Shown piece by piece: positions 10,665 to 21,072 of a stretch of 64,000 nucleotides of DNA. The notes under the pieces were generated by a model, which saw only the letters and a list, made by a program, of their open reading frames with translations, ran no database searches and had not been told where the DNA came from. The position numbers and the translations under genes are program-made. Each line of letters opens with the position of its first letter. Within the stretch, counting starts at the first letter, position 1. Source of the stretch: Rhexocercosporidium sp. MPI-PUGE-AT-0058 (Eukaryota; Ascomycota; Leotiomycetes; Helotiales); NCBI GenBank assembly GCA_020746875.1, contig JAGTJL010000017.1, positions 806,001-870,000 of the forward strand. The letters are read 5' to 3'.

Positions 10665-11331
10665 TTACACGGACAAAGGTTGCGGCATCCCCGGCTCGGC
10701 ATCATACGCAATCCTCCCCGCCGGCAAGAAAAACAACGCAACCAGCGCTCCCCTCCTAACCTGCGGAAAATGATGCGTTCCCGGACCCGGGGAAGTCCAC
10801 CCCGCTCCCTGCCAGCCCTGCATACCCATCAACTGTGCACCGCCTCCCTCTCCCTCTCCCTCCCCAACCTGCACAACACAATTAATCTCCCCATAAGGAT
10901 GCACATGATACTGTCCCGACAACACCTCCTCATCATCACTCTTCATGTACACAGAAGTGATACTGAAATACCGCGTCTCAGCTGAGGGCAGACATATCTT
11001 ACTACGTCTGTAATTTGGGCCGGAGATTTCGGTACTGGCGAGCCAGCCTTCGCTGAGTCCTATGCGGACGTATTTGCTTATATCGTCGTAGAGAGGCGTT
11101 CCGGGCCCGTGGGTAAGATTGAGCTTTTCTTCGAGCGCTTTACCTGGTGTACTGTGTTGGGGAGACAATAAGAGTAAGTAGCCGTTCATTTCGGACATTT
11201 TGGGGGTCCGTGATAGCCAGGTATACTTACAGATTATCGACTTCAGCGAAGAAGTCCTTGCAGCGGTCTACTAGCTTTTTGGCTGTGGGATGGGCTTCGA
11301 TGTCGACTTCGACGTTGCCTGATGCTTCCAT
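10665..11331 (-). CDS. DUF4863 / 4-hydroxylaminobenzoate lyase-like protein
   Basis: Two exons, 11231-11331 and 10665-11151, give 195 aa starting MEASGNVEVDIEAHPTA. The intron has a GTAAGT donor and CACAG acceptor. The body matches the DUF4863 family, whose bacterial member PnbB converts 4-hydroxylaminobenzoate to protocatechuate. Recognisable parts are YVRIGLSEGWLASTEISGPN, the cupin-like stretch VLSGQYHVHPYGEINCVV and GWTSPGPGTHHFPQVRRGAL. The histidines in YHVHPYGE and THHF could bind metal, which is inference. The Gly/Glu run GEGEGEGGG is a small local insertion. Its fungal substrate is unknown. It lies just upstream of the DUF427 gene, on the same strand. Confidence 0.77.
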
Positions 11332-12025
11332 CTTGTCGGTTTGCAGACTGTTATGTTTTGTTGGAATATTACGTTGGGGTTCTATTATATCTCAGAGTCC
11401 AAATTGAGCGGAATGGTAAAAGTATTCTTACTTCTTGTACATACATGTCTTTCGGTCTTGAACACTACCTCCCAAGCGGCTGACTGCGGGGTGCATCGGG
11501 ACCCCTCCACGGCATTTTCAGGGGGCCGGGGGTACTTCACTAGTGCGGGGTACTGTCGCCCCCCTCGGTCAGAGGTACTATGGACGAGTAACACATTTTC
11601 CACTGCCAGGAATTTCATAAGTAGTAAATCAGACCATTGGCTTTGGTGGTGCATTCGGAGCGCCGATTGATCTAGAATTTCCCCTTAATACGAGACTTTC
11701 TTGACAATCACTTAACACCCCACCTACTTTGACTTAAACAAATGGACTAATATTCCTCAGCGAGCTGTCTCACATTGGCAGCCAGCGAATGCTCACTTAT
11801 CGAGCATGAGACGAATTGTAATTAGAAAGTATTCGCATTGATGCCATTTTCGCGAGCAAAATCCATGCAGAAGCACAGCAAAGATGCTGAAAATGTGTGC
11901 AAACGGCTTTCGATCCAGAGGCTTTTAGTAGCCCCAAAGTAATCTAACACTTTTGATTTATGCCACCCATGCCCCTTCCTGCAATGACTCCGCCCAGATG
12001 CACCTTACATGTCGTCATGAATTTC
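11332..12025. other. Intergenic, 694 bp, with a GC-rich patch
   Basis: The region upstream of the DUF4863 gene. At 11480-11575 there is a short GC-rich patch with C4/G4 runs and two GGTACT-containing segments (around 11530 and 11552), unlike the AT-rich flanks. CCCCT/AGGGG runs could act as stress-response elements, but this is only suggestive. Confidence 0.4.
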
Positions 12026-15000
12026 CTACGCAGCTGTTTCAACCTTCTCGACCTCTGCTTTTGGCACAGGAATATGTGTAGCAGTAGAAGAGGGTGCAGG
12101 ACCATGAATCAGATTCATCAATGCCTGCAATCCACTCTTCTCATCAGCCGCACTTGAAAACGCATCCAACAATTGCCCATCATTACCCTCCCATGCCTTT
12201 CCAATACCCTTGATGATCTTCCATGCGCGTCTAAATTCGTCTCTGATGCTAACAATGCCATTGTGGGTCACGGTCCTGGCGACGTTGTGGTCCAGCTCAA
12301 ATGGATCCTCGATAGCGAAGAGATATCGATGTCTGATCTCCTTGGTCTCTTCAACAGTCTTGGCTTGTAGCTTGGGAGTCTTTGGTGCATCTACTCCAGG
12401 AGATACCTCAGGTTGATCGGTTACCTCTGGAGTATTTGCTGAAGATGGTGTTGGTGGAGCAGCAATCTTTGTAGTCTGGATAACTGTCTTCGCACCAACC
12501 CAACCTTTCTCTTGCTTTGAAAGAATGCCGCCCTGGGTTCTCAGACTCAATACTTCCCTACCCCAGTCAAAGCCTCTGCCATTAACAGTAGACATTTGTC
12601 CAGTCTGACCGTAATATTCGAAAAACCCTCTCAGGAGCAGCCCAACCGAATCATGATTATGGTTCAACATCTTTCGATCGGCCAGGCTTTTGATCTCACC
12701 TTCGTTACGCCAAAATCGAACGTCTCGACCTTGGCATGTCGTAAGAGCCTCGACTTCAGCTGGGGGTAGATATGGCGGAAGCTCCTTGTGGATTGACTGT
12801 AAATTCTGGCAGACGAAGGGCTGGGCGATGTTGACGAGGTAGTGAAGTACCATGAGAACGTATCCATAGCTACTGAGGGTTCCTCGATATGGTGTGTTGA
12901 CTCCACGAACCTTTGCCCAGTACTTGACGAATAGAATCATGGGTTTGACTCGCGGGTCGCTTTGAGAATAGCACCGGAGAAGCTGGGTATTGTGAATCGC
13001 TAACTGGGCCGAGAAATTGATATCGCACTGGATACCAATATCTGTCTTGGGAAACTCCAGGTGGTCTTTGTACCGATCCCGAGGTTTGTTGAGAGATGTG
13101 AGAGTTGGATCAGGTAGAGTACGTATCTTCGCAATCAAGTCGGCTTCGATTTCATTCGGTGGAGTATCTGTCCCATTAAATTTTCGAGACCGAAGTAGGG
13201 TGACATACTGTTCAACGTGCGGTCGTTCGGCGAGTCCATAGGTTCCAACTTCGAGCGCATGCTCAAAATCTAGTGCCAATTGCAGTGCTCGGTGATGAAG
13301 ACCGACTTGATGCAGAGTTGATATGCCATGGTCAGTGGCTTGAAGAATATCACGGATGCGTCCATTGCCGACACCACTGATGTAATGAGCGACTACGATA
13401 GGAGTGACACTAGACCCAAGGAACGACTGGCCTTGCCCTGTCAATTCATCCATAATTTTCTGGGCTCTGGCTTGGTAGTAGACTGGGTCCTCATGTTGAA
13501 TTTGCTCCAAGACTACCAATTGTATAGAGTTGATCTTCTTCAGCTTCTCCGAAGCCATGAAAAGCTGTCTGTTGTAGATTGTGGGCTCCATTAGAGAACC
13601 GGTCCTATCTTGTAACTTGCGCCATGCTTCCACCAAGTTGAGAGCCTCAAATTCAAGTTTATCATCTGGCTCAGTGAGTGGGCGCGACTCCCATGCCATA
13701 GCAAGGCGCTCGCCTTCGATCTGAGTCCAAACACCATGAATCGATCGTTGGACGAAAGGTAAAGAAGAATCGAAGAGTGGAGAGATCGACTGGTACTGCT
13801 GAAGTCTGGTAGATAGTGATTCAGAGGAAAGACCAGATATGAAAGCTTTGCATACGTCGTTGAGAATCTTTGATTCCCTGTCGCTGAGTTCTGGTGAGTT
13901 CAATGTGATGTCTCGACCACCGAGTCTTCTGAGAAGGCGCTTCGCCAAGTTGCAATAGTCACCTAGTGATTGTTGGTCCTTCTGTTTCAACGCTGCCAGC
14001 TTTTCATCATAGCTGTCATTGACCCTTTCGAGGTGCTCTGCTGCTGGAGATGAGCTTGCTCCTCCTTCCTGTTGAGAAACATTCACATTGATTGCAGGGG
14101 AAATAACTGCATCATGATGATCATCCTCGTCCTCATGATCTGATGCGAATCCACTTTCCCACTTTTGGCGTTCTTCTAGTAGGTCCGACAGTAATTTTTC
14201 TGTAGGCTTCTGACAAAGCTTAATGATTGGAACTCTTGTTCTCGTCAGAAGACGAGCCCCGTAACCAAGGCGTAGGAGCTTTTTCTCCAATAATCGAGGT
14301 ATTACTGACTCCGGAGAATCAGCCGCAGGGACAGACTTCGGGGTGAGGAGCGCAAGGTCCATGTCCGAAGCCTTCGTAGCAAATCCTGACCTCATGCTTC
14401 CAAAACACTGTAGTTGTACGGTTGATGGGTCGAAGTTCTCATTGCCGAGTTCAGTTTGCTCGTGCTCACTAATAGCTTCACGACATGCTAGCTCTACGAC
14501 AGCCCTGAACGCTTCTTTCTCGGCTTCCTCCTGGGGATCAATGCCAACGCTAGGAACGTAGCGCTCAACGAGCCACTCAAGATGGGAGCTCTGAGTTGTC
14601 AATTCTTGCGGGTTCTGATGGAATGGTCTACCGCCCTGCCCACTGTGAGAGCCTGGTTGGTAAAGCTGGCGATTTTGTGTCGGTGGACGCGAGTAGGCAT
14701 TTTGTTGTTGAGGTTGGTGTTGGGGCGAGAAGTGGTTTGGACCCTGTCTCGACTGATTTTGAGGCGCCTGACCTGTTTGGTAGTGATGCATTGGCGATTG
14801 CGGTGAGTGTTGCTGGTAGTTTGGCCGTGGGGAATATGGAGAAGCAGGGCCATGATTCTGAAAATGGGGCGAATATTGCTGCTGAGGGTGTTGGTTGTAT
14901 CGCTGGCCCTGTTGGGGAGGTCTGTTTGCAAAATTCTGATTTCCATACTGGGCATTTGGAGGACCATAGAAGCCATTGCCACGCCCGGCTTGAACTCCAG

Positions 15001-15349
15001 GAGTTGGACGAGGGTCAATTGGAATTGATAGCTGGGAATTCATCTGTCGGCGTTGGGCCTGATTGGGTCTCTTCCGCCCAGGCGGAGACGGTAATCCAGG
15101 AGCGAGGGTATTCGGAGCACTCTCGAATGGAGGTTGAGGAGGAAGGTGGGCGAAGTTGTTGTGTTGTCCGTGGATGTTCGATTGTTGCATAGGAGGTGTC
15201 ATAAATGGAGGTTGCAACCCGGGTGGAGGAGGAGGGCGCCCACCACCTGGAATCAACATCGGGTCCGAATTGCTGAGAATCAGACCTCGAAGGCGATCCT
15301 CGAGATTGCCAACATCTTGTCCGGCTGGGTTGTCATTGCGCGGAAACAT
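12026..15349 (-). CDS. Cid1-type nucleotidyltransferase (poly(A)/poly(U) polymerase family)
   Basis: Non-canonical RNA nucleotidyltransferase that would add A or U to RNA 3' ends. A single exon of 1,107 codons from the first true ATG (MFPRNDNPAGQDV); the frame is open slightly further upstream but has no ATG there. Residues of about 30-260 are Pro/Gln/Asn-rich and probably disordered. The catalytic domain starts near 280, with the GS motif and first carboxylates in FGSMRSGFATKASDMDLAL (about 318-336) and the strand RTRVPIIKLCQKP. The third carboxylate motif GIQCDINFS comes only near residue 775, after about 380 inserted residues with helical character. The central domain (RVKPMILFVKYWAKVRGVNT, SSYGYVLMVLHYL) and PAP-associated domain (LLRGFFEYYG, YLFAIEDPFELDHNVARTV) follow. 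The substrate cannot be judged from sequence. Confidence 0.87.
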   Translation of the reverse strand: MFPRNDNPAGQDVGNLEDRLRGLILSNSDPMLIPGGGRPPPPPGLQPPFMTPPMQQSNIHGQHNNFAHLPPQPPFESAPNTLAPGLPSPPGRKRPNQAQRRQMNSQLSIPIDPRPTPGVQAGRGNGFYGPPNAQYGNQNFANRPPQQGQRYNQHPQQQYSPHFQNHGPASPYSPRPNYQQHSPQSPMHHYQTGQAPQNQSRQGPNHFSPQHQPQQQNAYSRPPTQNRQLYQPGSHSGQGGRPFHQNPQELTTQSSHLEWLVERYVPSVGIDPQEEAEKEAFRAVVELACREAISEHEQTELGNENFDPSTVQLQCFGSMRSGFATKASDMDLALLTPKSVPAADSPESVIPRLLEKKLLRLGYGARLLTRTRVPIIKLCQKPTEKLLSDLLEERQKWESGFASDHEDEDDHHDAVISPAINVNVSQQEGGASSSPAAEHLERVNDSYDEKLAALKQKDQQSLGDYCNLAKRLLRRLGGRDITLNSPELSDRESKILNDVCKAFISGLSSESLSTRLQQYQSISPLFDSSLPFVQRSIHGVWTQIEGERLAMAWESRPLTEPDDKLEFEALNLVEAWRKLQDRTGSLMEPTIYNRQLFMASEKLKKINSIQLVVLEQIQHEDPVYYQARAQKIMDELTGQGQSFLGSSVTPIVVAHYISGVGNGRIRDILQATDHGISTLHQVGLHHRALQLALDFEHALEVGTYGLAERPHVEQYVTLLRSRKFNGTDTPPNEIEADLIAKIRTLPDPTLTSLNKPRDRYKDHLEFPKTDIGIQCDINFSAQLAIHNTQLLRCYSQSDPRVKPMILFVKYWAKVRGVNTPYRGTLSSYGYVLMVLHYLVNIAQPFVCQNLQSIHKELPPYLPPAEVEALTTCQGRDVRFWRNEGEIKSLADRKMLNHNHDSVGLLLRGFFEYYGQTGQMSTVNGRGFDWGREVLSLRTQGGILSKQEKGWVGAKTVIQTTKIAAPPTPSSANTPEVTDQPEVSPGVDAPKTPKLQAKTVEETKEIRHRYLFAIEDPFELDHNVARTVTHNGIVSIRDEFRRAWKIIKGIGKAWEGNDGQLLDAFSSAADEKSGLQALMNLIHGPAPSSTATHIPVPKAEVEKVETAA

Positions 15350-16509
15350 CTTGGATAGTGTTGATGAAGTTGCTTCGAGACGTCCCAACGTCCAACGATC
15401 GATGTGAGATGACTATGTCAACAATCAAGAGATGTGAATGTAGCACTGCTCGTCTTCTGGACTAGACGCTGCTTCGAATTCGAAAGGAAGGATTGACTGT
15501 TGAAGCATCAAAATGTAGTAGGCAGTCATGTGATAGAAGCAGCTCCAACAGTTTGAATGAGTGTGGTGATTGGTATGAGAACGTCGCAAGTATGGACGAA
15601 TTGCTTGTTTTCGGGCCGTGATGTATAGCTGAGACAGCGAGTCTGCCGATTGAGGTGTTCGGAATGAGTGGGCTCTGGGTGTAACTTCACTGCTAGGTGG
15701 AGAAGTTCACCTTTGAGTCTGAGTGGAGTGGTGGTGGGTGCTCTGATACGGTTTGTTGATTGCGTAGGCAGAGCGCGCTCTCCATTGTTCTCAGATCGTA
15801 GCAGCAGATTAAAGTTTTCGTCAAGGAGAGAAGTTATCCTATTTGAATCGTACGAGTCCGAAGATTGAAATCCGTTTGCCTGGGTTGAGCGTTGAGGTTG
15901 GAGTTTGGAGTTTGTTCACCTGCAGCCGTGCTATTCGCTTCCGTCCGTCCTGTCTCCAGCCATGCGATGTCCCGTGATTCGAGATGGATGAGAAAGTGAG
16001 GCTTGCGCTTGGCAGAGACGCCTTCCCCAATCCGGGATAAAGCTACGACAGGGGTCAGCCCTCCCACTAGCCTGGCCCCGTCCTTGTCACCAGCGGCTCA
16101 TTCAATGAAGGAAGGGCTGGAGATTCCATGCGACCTCCTCCTCGTCCTCGTCCTCCTCTCTGCAAGCCTCAAAGGCACGCATCCCCAACTCAACTCAACA
16201 AAGAAATCTCCTCGATACCACAACCACAACCACAACCACAACTGCACAAACCCACCTTCTTCCTCTTCGCGCGACCTGCACGACCACATTCGCCCAACGA
16301 TCCTATAAGCTACATAGACGCTCCGACCCCATCGAGTGCCCTTTGCTTCCCTTCACAAGGCGTCAACAGCGCGCCGAGATATCTCCACTTCATGACGACA
16401 AACTAGGCAAGCAACAACACCGGCGCTGGTGACAACCACCCAATTCTAGTTGCTCCTCTGCGACCTTGCGCTTCTCCAGAACGTTCGACACCTACCACGC
16501 AACTTCACT
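15350..16509. promoter_or_regulatory. Shared divergent promoter region, Cid1-like gene / TFG1
   Basis: A 1.16 kb region between two divergent genes. A CAACCACAACCACAACC-type A/C-rich tract (about 16221-16240) and pyrimidine-rich stretches precede the TFG1 start, as often found in fungal 5' leaders. No TATA box is clear. Short ORFs here look like chance. Confidence 0.5.
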
Positions 16510-18902
16510 ATGAGTGCCTCACCTTCCGGCCAGTCGAACGGCCCAACTCCGAATGGTGGACCCCCCCGAAGTCAGTTCGTGCGCAAACCCAAGGCCGCAG
16601 ACCCTCTAGTAGCACGCAAGAAGCCCGTCCGACGACAAAATGTCCTCCCGAATGCTTCTGGCCCAAAGCGAAATGGGATCACGCCCGGCTCTGGTCGACA
16701 GCTACCTCAATATCCTGTGAATGGAGTTATGCCTCCTCGGGGAGCAGGGCCTAGCACAATGCAACAGCAGAATGGGGTGGGCGCAGAGACTGCAAACGGG
16801 GGCTGGACTAATGCGCCGACCGGGCAATTCACGGACTTTCCACTCGTTACATCGAAGAGAGCTCTCCGCGAAGGGTTGAGATATCACATTGCCCGATTTG
16901 CCGCGAAGAAGGGCGTCGATCCCAGTGATCAGAATGAGTTTACTCGACCCGTCCTTCTGCATAGACGAGACCCAAAGCAGCCTCCGCCTGGCAAGGGAAT
17001 CAAGGATGAGGATCAAATTATGACCGACGCCCCCATAGATTCCAAGGAGCGCGAGAAGCAGGAGATTTTGAAAGCGGAGAAGGAGAAGCAAAAGGCTGCG
17101 GATTTGGCTCAGATTGCACCGACCGGAAATAACGCCTCTGCACTTGCCGCCAAGAAGAACCAGTCTTTCAGAAATGAAAAGACAACCCAAGTCCATCGGT
17201 TGGACAAAACGGAAGAGCAGAAGAAGATGTCGGACCTGAAGTATGAAGAGGCACTCCCATGGCATTTGGAGGATGCGGATAGCAAGAACATATGGGTTGG
17301 TAACTACGAGGCTGCTCTCTCAGATACGAACGTCGTCTTGGTTGTTGAGGGCAGCACTTTCAAGATGATCCCCGTAGAGAAGTGGTACAAGTTCACGGCC
17401 AAGGGCAAATTCAATCCCTTCACAATCGAAGAGGTCGAGGCAAGCTACGCTAAGAAGAGCAAGGAATCAAGATGGGTCATGAAGAGCAATGAGGAGAAGC
17501 AGTCTGCTAAAATGGCACAAGACACCAAGAAGGCGATGCATGGCCTGTTCACGGTCAAGGCTGAAAGCAATACCTTCAAGAATGCTGGAAAGAGCGAGAG
17601 ACAAGATATGGATGACCTAGATTTTGAAGAGGGCGATCTGTTCCAGGATGATGATGAGCAGGTAACCGTCGAACCTGAGAACGACGAAGACGCCAAAGAT
17701 GCCCAGGAGCGGGTCAAAAGAGATCGACAAGCTGCCAATGTATTCGATCAAACTAACGAAGCCGACGTTGACGAAGAGGAAGAGGAAGACAAAAAGGAGC
17801 AGGAGCTAAGAAAAACTCTCGGCAAGCAGGTTACCAAAGCACTGAGAAAGCGGGAAAGAAACTTTGTCTATAACAGTGACTCTGACCATCCATATTCTGA
17901 AACAGTACGTCTTGTTCTTCGTGGCTCATTCTTTATCACTAACCATTTACAGAGTGATGATGACACTTCCGATGAGGAGAAGCAAAAAGAAATCGACCGT
18001 AAGAAGGACGAGGAAGCCAAGAACAAGGTCAAGCTAGAATCAGCTTCCAAGCTTCCTTCCGGTACTTCATCGAAAGGAACAAACACACCTTCCGGCCGTC
18101 CTAAGCACTCAGACCCTTTGAAAAAGGTAAAGAGTCTCAAGAGACCTGGGTCTCCGAACCTCTCTGAATCCAGTGGAAACGAATCGTCCAGAAAGAAGTT
18201 TAAGAAGAAGCATCAATCTTCCCATGCCAGCGGTTCCTCCACCCCCATCCCAGGATCACGTCCAATGTCTCCAGAACCACCCGCCGGAAGTCAAAGTCCT
18301 CGAAAGTCCTCCATCGTCAAACTTACAGTCAACCCCAATAAGGTTAGCAACATTCAATCTGCGCCACCAAATCCAAGCCCAGTTCGAAGCGGTGCGACCA
18401 GCGACGGTGAGGCAACTGGTGGAGAGATGTCAGATGGAGGAAAGAAGAAGAAGAAGATCAAGCTTGTTTTCACTGGCACTCCCAATGGCTCTAGAGCTGG
18501 CAGTCCTGCCCTTGGTGCAGGTGGAAGTCGTTCTGGTAGCCCTGCCGCTGCGTCAGGTATGCATAACCTATTTTCTGCTCTGGCCTGTCAACAACTCTTC
18601 CTACAATACTACCCTAGTGGGTGGTTAATTTGTTGGACGCATTGCCACGGCGAATATTATTCACAAGATGCTGACTAATTATTCTTACAGGTGGATCGCC
18701 AGGTCGTGCTCAGTCACCAGGCGCAGGTCCTGTCCAGGCCTACGAGGTTCTCGCTGCTCTCCCAGCTTCGGGCATCACCCTGAAGGAGTTGTTGAAGGGG
18801 TTTGCAGGTCGTGTTCAATCAGAACAAGATAAGAAGCACTTCATCTCTCTGGTGAAGGACAATTCGAAGTATGGTCCTGACAAGCTTCTCCGCCCAAGAT
18901 AG
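16510..18902 (+). CDS. TFG1: Transcription initiation factor IIF subunit alpha (Tfg1/RAP74)
   Basis: Largest TFIIF subunit, which binds RNA polymerase II in the pre-initiation complex. Three exons (16510-17904, 17953-18556, 18691-18902) are joined in phase and give 736 aa. The 48-base first intron is itself open in frame, so a naive ORF reads through it. Start chosen at MSASPSGQSNGP. The conserved dimerisation domain includes TDFPLVTSKRALREGLRYHI (about 115-140) and, after a spacer, LPWHLEDADSKNIWVGNYEA and KMIPVEKWYKFTAKGKFNPF. A long charged middle (acidic, then Lys-rich) leads to the C-terminal winged helix (SGITLKELLKGFAGRV, HFISLVKDNSKYGPDKLLR). The second intron carries a GCTGACTAAT branch-point-like signal. 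Confidence in the identity is high. Confidence 0.93.
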
Positions 18903-19292
18903 GCCTCTGGCTGAGAACCAGTGGATGGTGGATGAATGGATCACAGGCTCATCTGAGTTATTTTGGAGGGAGCTATTCTTGGAGGTAGCAAAATCACCTG
19001 TACTACAATAATTTTTCAACGACTGTCTTTCGAAAGTTGAGGTTAGGATTTGCTGGTTTGCATTTTGCATCAGACGGCCTTCTTCATAGCATAGACGCAA
19101 AATGAGATACGCAATGAGACTATCTGGTTTGTGTTTGCTTGGTGTTGCTACCTACCCGACCATTTTACTATACTATTCACATGCGGAACTTTGGATTCGA
19201 AGGAATTCCTTACCTCGACAAGGACAGCTGGAGGTGCCCAATGGATCCTATCATTGAGAATATCTTGATTGTGTCCTTTTGGCGATAAACTT
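18903..19292. other. Convergent intergenic, 390 bp
   Basis: 3' flanks of TFG1 and BUD13, which are transcribed toward each other. No feature is seen beyond AT-rich likely 3' UTRs. Confidence 0.5.
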
Positions 19293-20297
19293 CTACGTAT
19301 CCTCTTGCCATGCATAATCCAATTCCTTGTTCCTAGCTGTGCGATTCTGAGCCTTGAACCTTTCGCCTTCCCATCCATTCCCTCTATCAACACCGTCCCA
19401 TTTATACCCCGGACGAATCCCATACCTATTCGGTGCCGCCGCCCCAGTATAAACCTGCTTCCTCCATTTCCCATCCCTCCCCTTGCCAGGCGTTTTCTTA
19501 CTCAAGAACTGCGCAGCAGGATCATTCCATCGCTCAACCTCCTTCAACTCATCATTCATCTCTATATCATCCACCCCCCTCGCAACCGTCAAAAACCTCG
19601 CCTCATCTAGCTCCTCTCTCCTCCTCTCTTTCGCCGCCCTCTGCACATCCCCCTTCTGTGCCTCTATCTCCTCCCTCTCCTTCGCGGCCTTCGCATCCGC
19701 CTCCCTCCTTGCCTCCTGTCTCCGCATCGATATATCGATCCTCCTACCCGTAGCATCCCGATACACAGTCTCCTCCTCCTTCCTCTTGCCTGCTTTCCCA
19801 GCAGCTTGTTCCCTCTCCCACGCCCTAACTTCCTCTCGCTTCCTCTTCTCAAACTCCGCAGCTACAGCTTGCGCACTCTGCAATCCAGCATGCGTTCCAT
19901 CACTCATCTTAACCACCCCATCCCCTTCATCTTCTCCTTCAATAACGGGCACATCATCCTCAGCCATCGCAGCACTATTCTCCTTCGCCGCCTCAGCTAC
20001 AATCCTATCCGCCTCCTCACTTTCCACATCTCGCGGCTGCAGCGCAGGCACCCCGACAGTCTTCCACGCATTCTTCTTCGCTTTCCGGAACTCGGCTGAC
20101 CCGCTTGAGATCGTGAGCGGTGTGTCGTCGTCCGCGTTCGTGGTGGTACTCGGTGCCCAGCCTAGGGCGTCGTCGTCCGCGATGATGAGCCCGCTGCTCT
20201 CTTTTGGGGCTTTGCGTTTCCGCTTCTTGCCGGAGCTGGATGTGGATGATGTGTCTGCGGTGAGGTATTTCGAGGCTAGGTAGGAAGAGAGTGACAT
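19293..20297 (-). CDS. CWC26: Pre-mRNA-splicing factor CWC26/BUD13 (RES complex)
   Basis: Bud13 subunit of the RES (retention and splicing) complex, with Snu17 and Pml1, acting on the activated spliceosome in the nucleus. Single exon of 334 aa beginning MSLSSYLASKYLTADTSSTS. The N-terminal SLSSYLASKYL and following Lys-rich KKRKRKAPK, the central charged coiled-coil-prone segment (about 130-230), the ETVYRDATGRRID motif (about 170-185) and the C-terminal PNRYGIRPGYKWDGVDRGNG (Snu17-binding region of the family) are all present. The gene is intact and lies tail-to-tail with TFG1. Confidence 0.93.
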   Translation of the reverse strand: MSLSSYLASKYLTADTSSTSSSGKKRKRKAPKESSGLIIADDDALGWAPSTTTNADDDTPLTISSGSAEFRKAKKNAWKTVGVPALQPRDVESEEADRIVAEAAKENSAAMAEDDVPVIEGEDEGDGVVKMSDGTHAGLQSAQAVAAEFEKRKREEVRAWEREQAAGKAGKRKEEETVYRDATGRRIDISMRRQEARREADAKAAKEREEIEAQKGDVQRAAKERRREELDEARFLTVARGVDDIEMNDELKEVERWNDPAAQFLSKKTPGKGRDGKWRKQVYTGAAAPNRYGIRPGYKWDGVDRGNGWEGERFKAQNRTARNKELDYAWQEDT

Positions 20298-21072
20298 TTT
20301 GGCTGTATTTGGGGATCTTCGAGCTTGACTGCGTGATGTTGTCGTCAGGTTGGAGAAGGCTGAGAGCTTGGTTCACCTTGAATTTTGGTAGGAGCATGGG
20401 TAGGATTTTAGCGTCGAAACGGTGGGCGAATGAGAGGGGGAGAAATGAACCTCGCCTAATAGCCCCTATTCATGAAACAAAACGACCTTCCAGTCGATTT
20501 TGAGGGATGAGGATACACTGCATTAGTGGTTGATTTCCTCAACTGTTCCTTGTTGAACCTGTTCAGAGTAAATTGTTCCTACCTGTCCATTGGCAGAATG
20601 AGGAGCGAGGCCGGTCTAGCCGAGGGGTCTGTTATCGTTCCCCTTCTCGAAGACTGTTTTTCGCCTCAACTCAAGTCAACCTCATTCTGCTCCCCGCGTT
20701 CTGCATCCTAGTTCCTTCAGATCATGTCCTAGTCATACGTCAAATGCATCCTCATAGGTAGGAAAGATAGATGCCAAGGACATGGTAGGACCTCATCTAG
20801 CTGCCTTCCCCTAACACCCCTATTGTGATGCTCAGCCTCGTGGAATGGTATTTTAGTCTTCAAAGGAAGTATGGCAGCCATGCATCGTAGCACACTACAC
20901 ACCAACGTCTTTTATAAGGCTCGAAGGTACCCATGGGACTTGGTCAAATTTCAAAGTACCTCTACACTCGTTTTTAAGTTGTCGCTCTTCACTGTCTCTT
21001 CTGCTTTGCTTTCTTACTACGTACACTCCTTATCCTGGCTACTTATTTTCCACCACAGTCCTTTCAATTACT
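20298..21072. other. Intergenic, divergent promoters, 775 bp
   Basis: Lies between BUD13 (minus) and the GPI-anchored protein (plus). Small ORFs here lack any support. A pyrimidine-rich leader directly precedes the plus-strand ATG. Confidence 0.45.

Noticed and set aside
14596..15192. A 198-codon plus ORF
   Set aside because: It lies opposite the Pro/Gln-rich start of the Cid1-type gene; low-complexity coding on one strand leaves open frames on the other. No family features.
16702..17265. A 187-codon minus ORF
   Set aside because: Antisense of TFG1, Leu-rich shadow.
19483..20283. A 266-codon plus ORF
   Set aside because: Antisense of BUD13; Ser/Ala-rich by composition, no recognisable domain.
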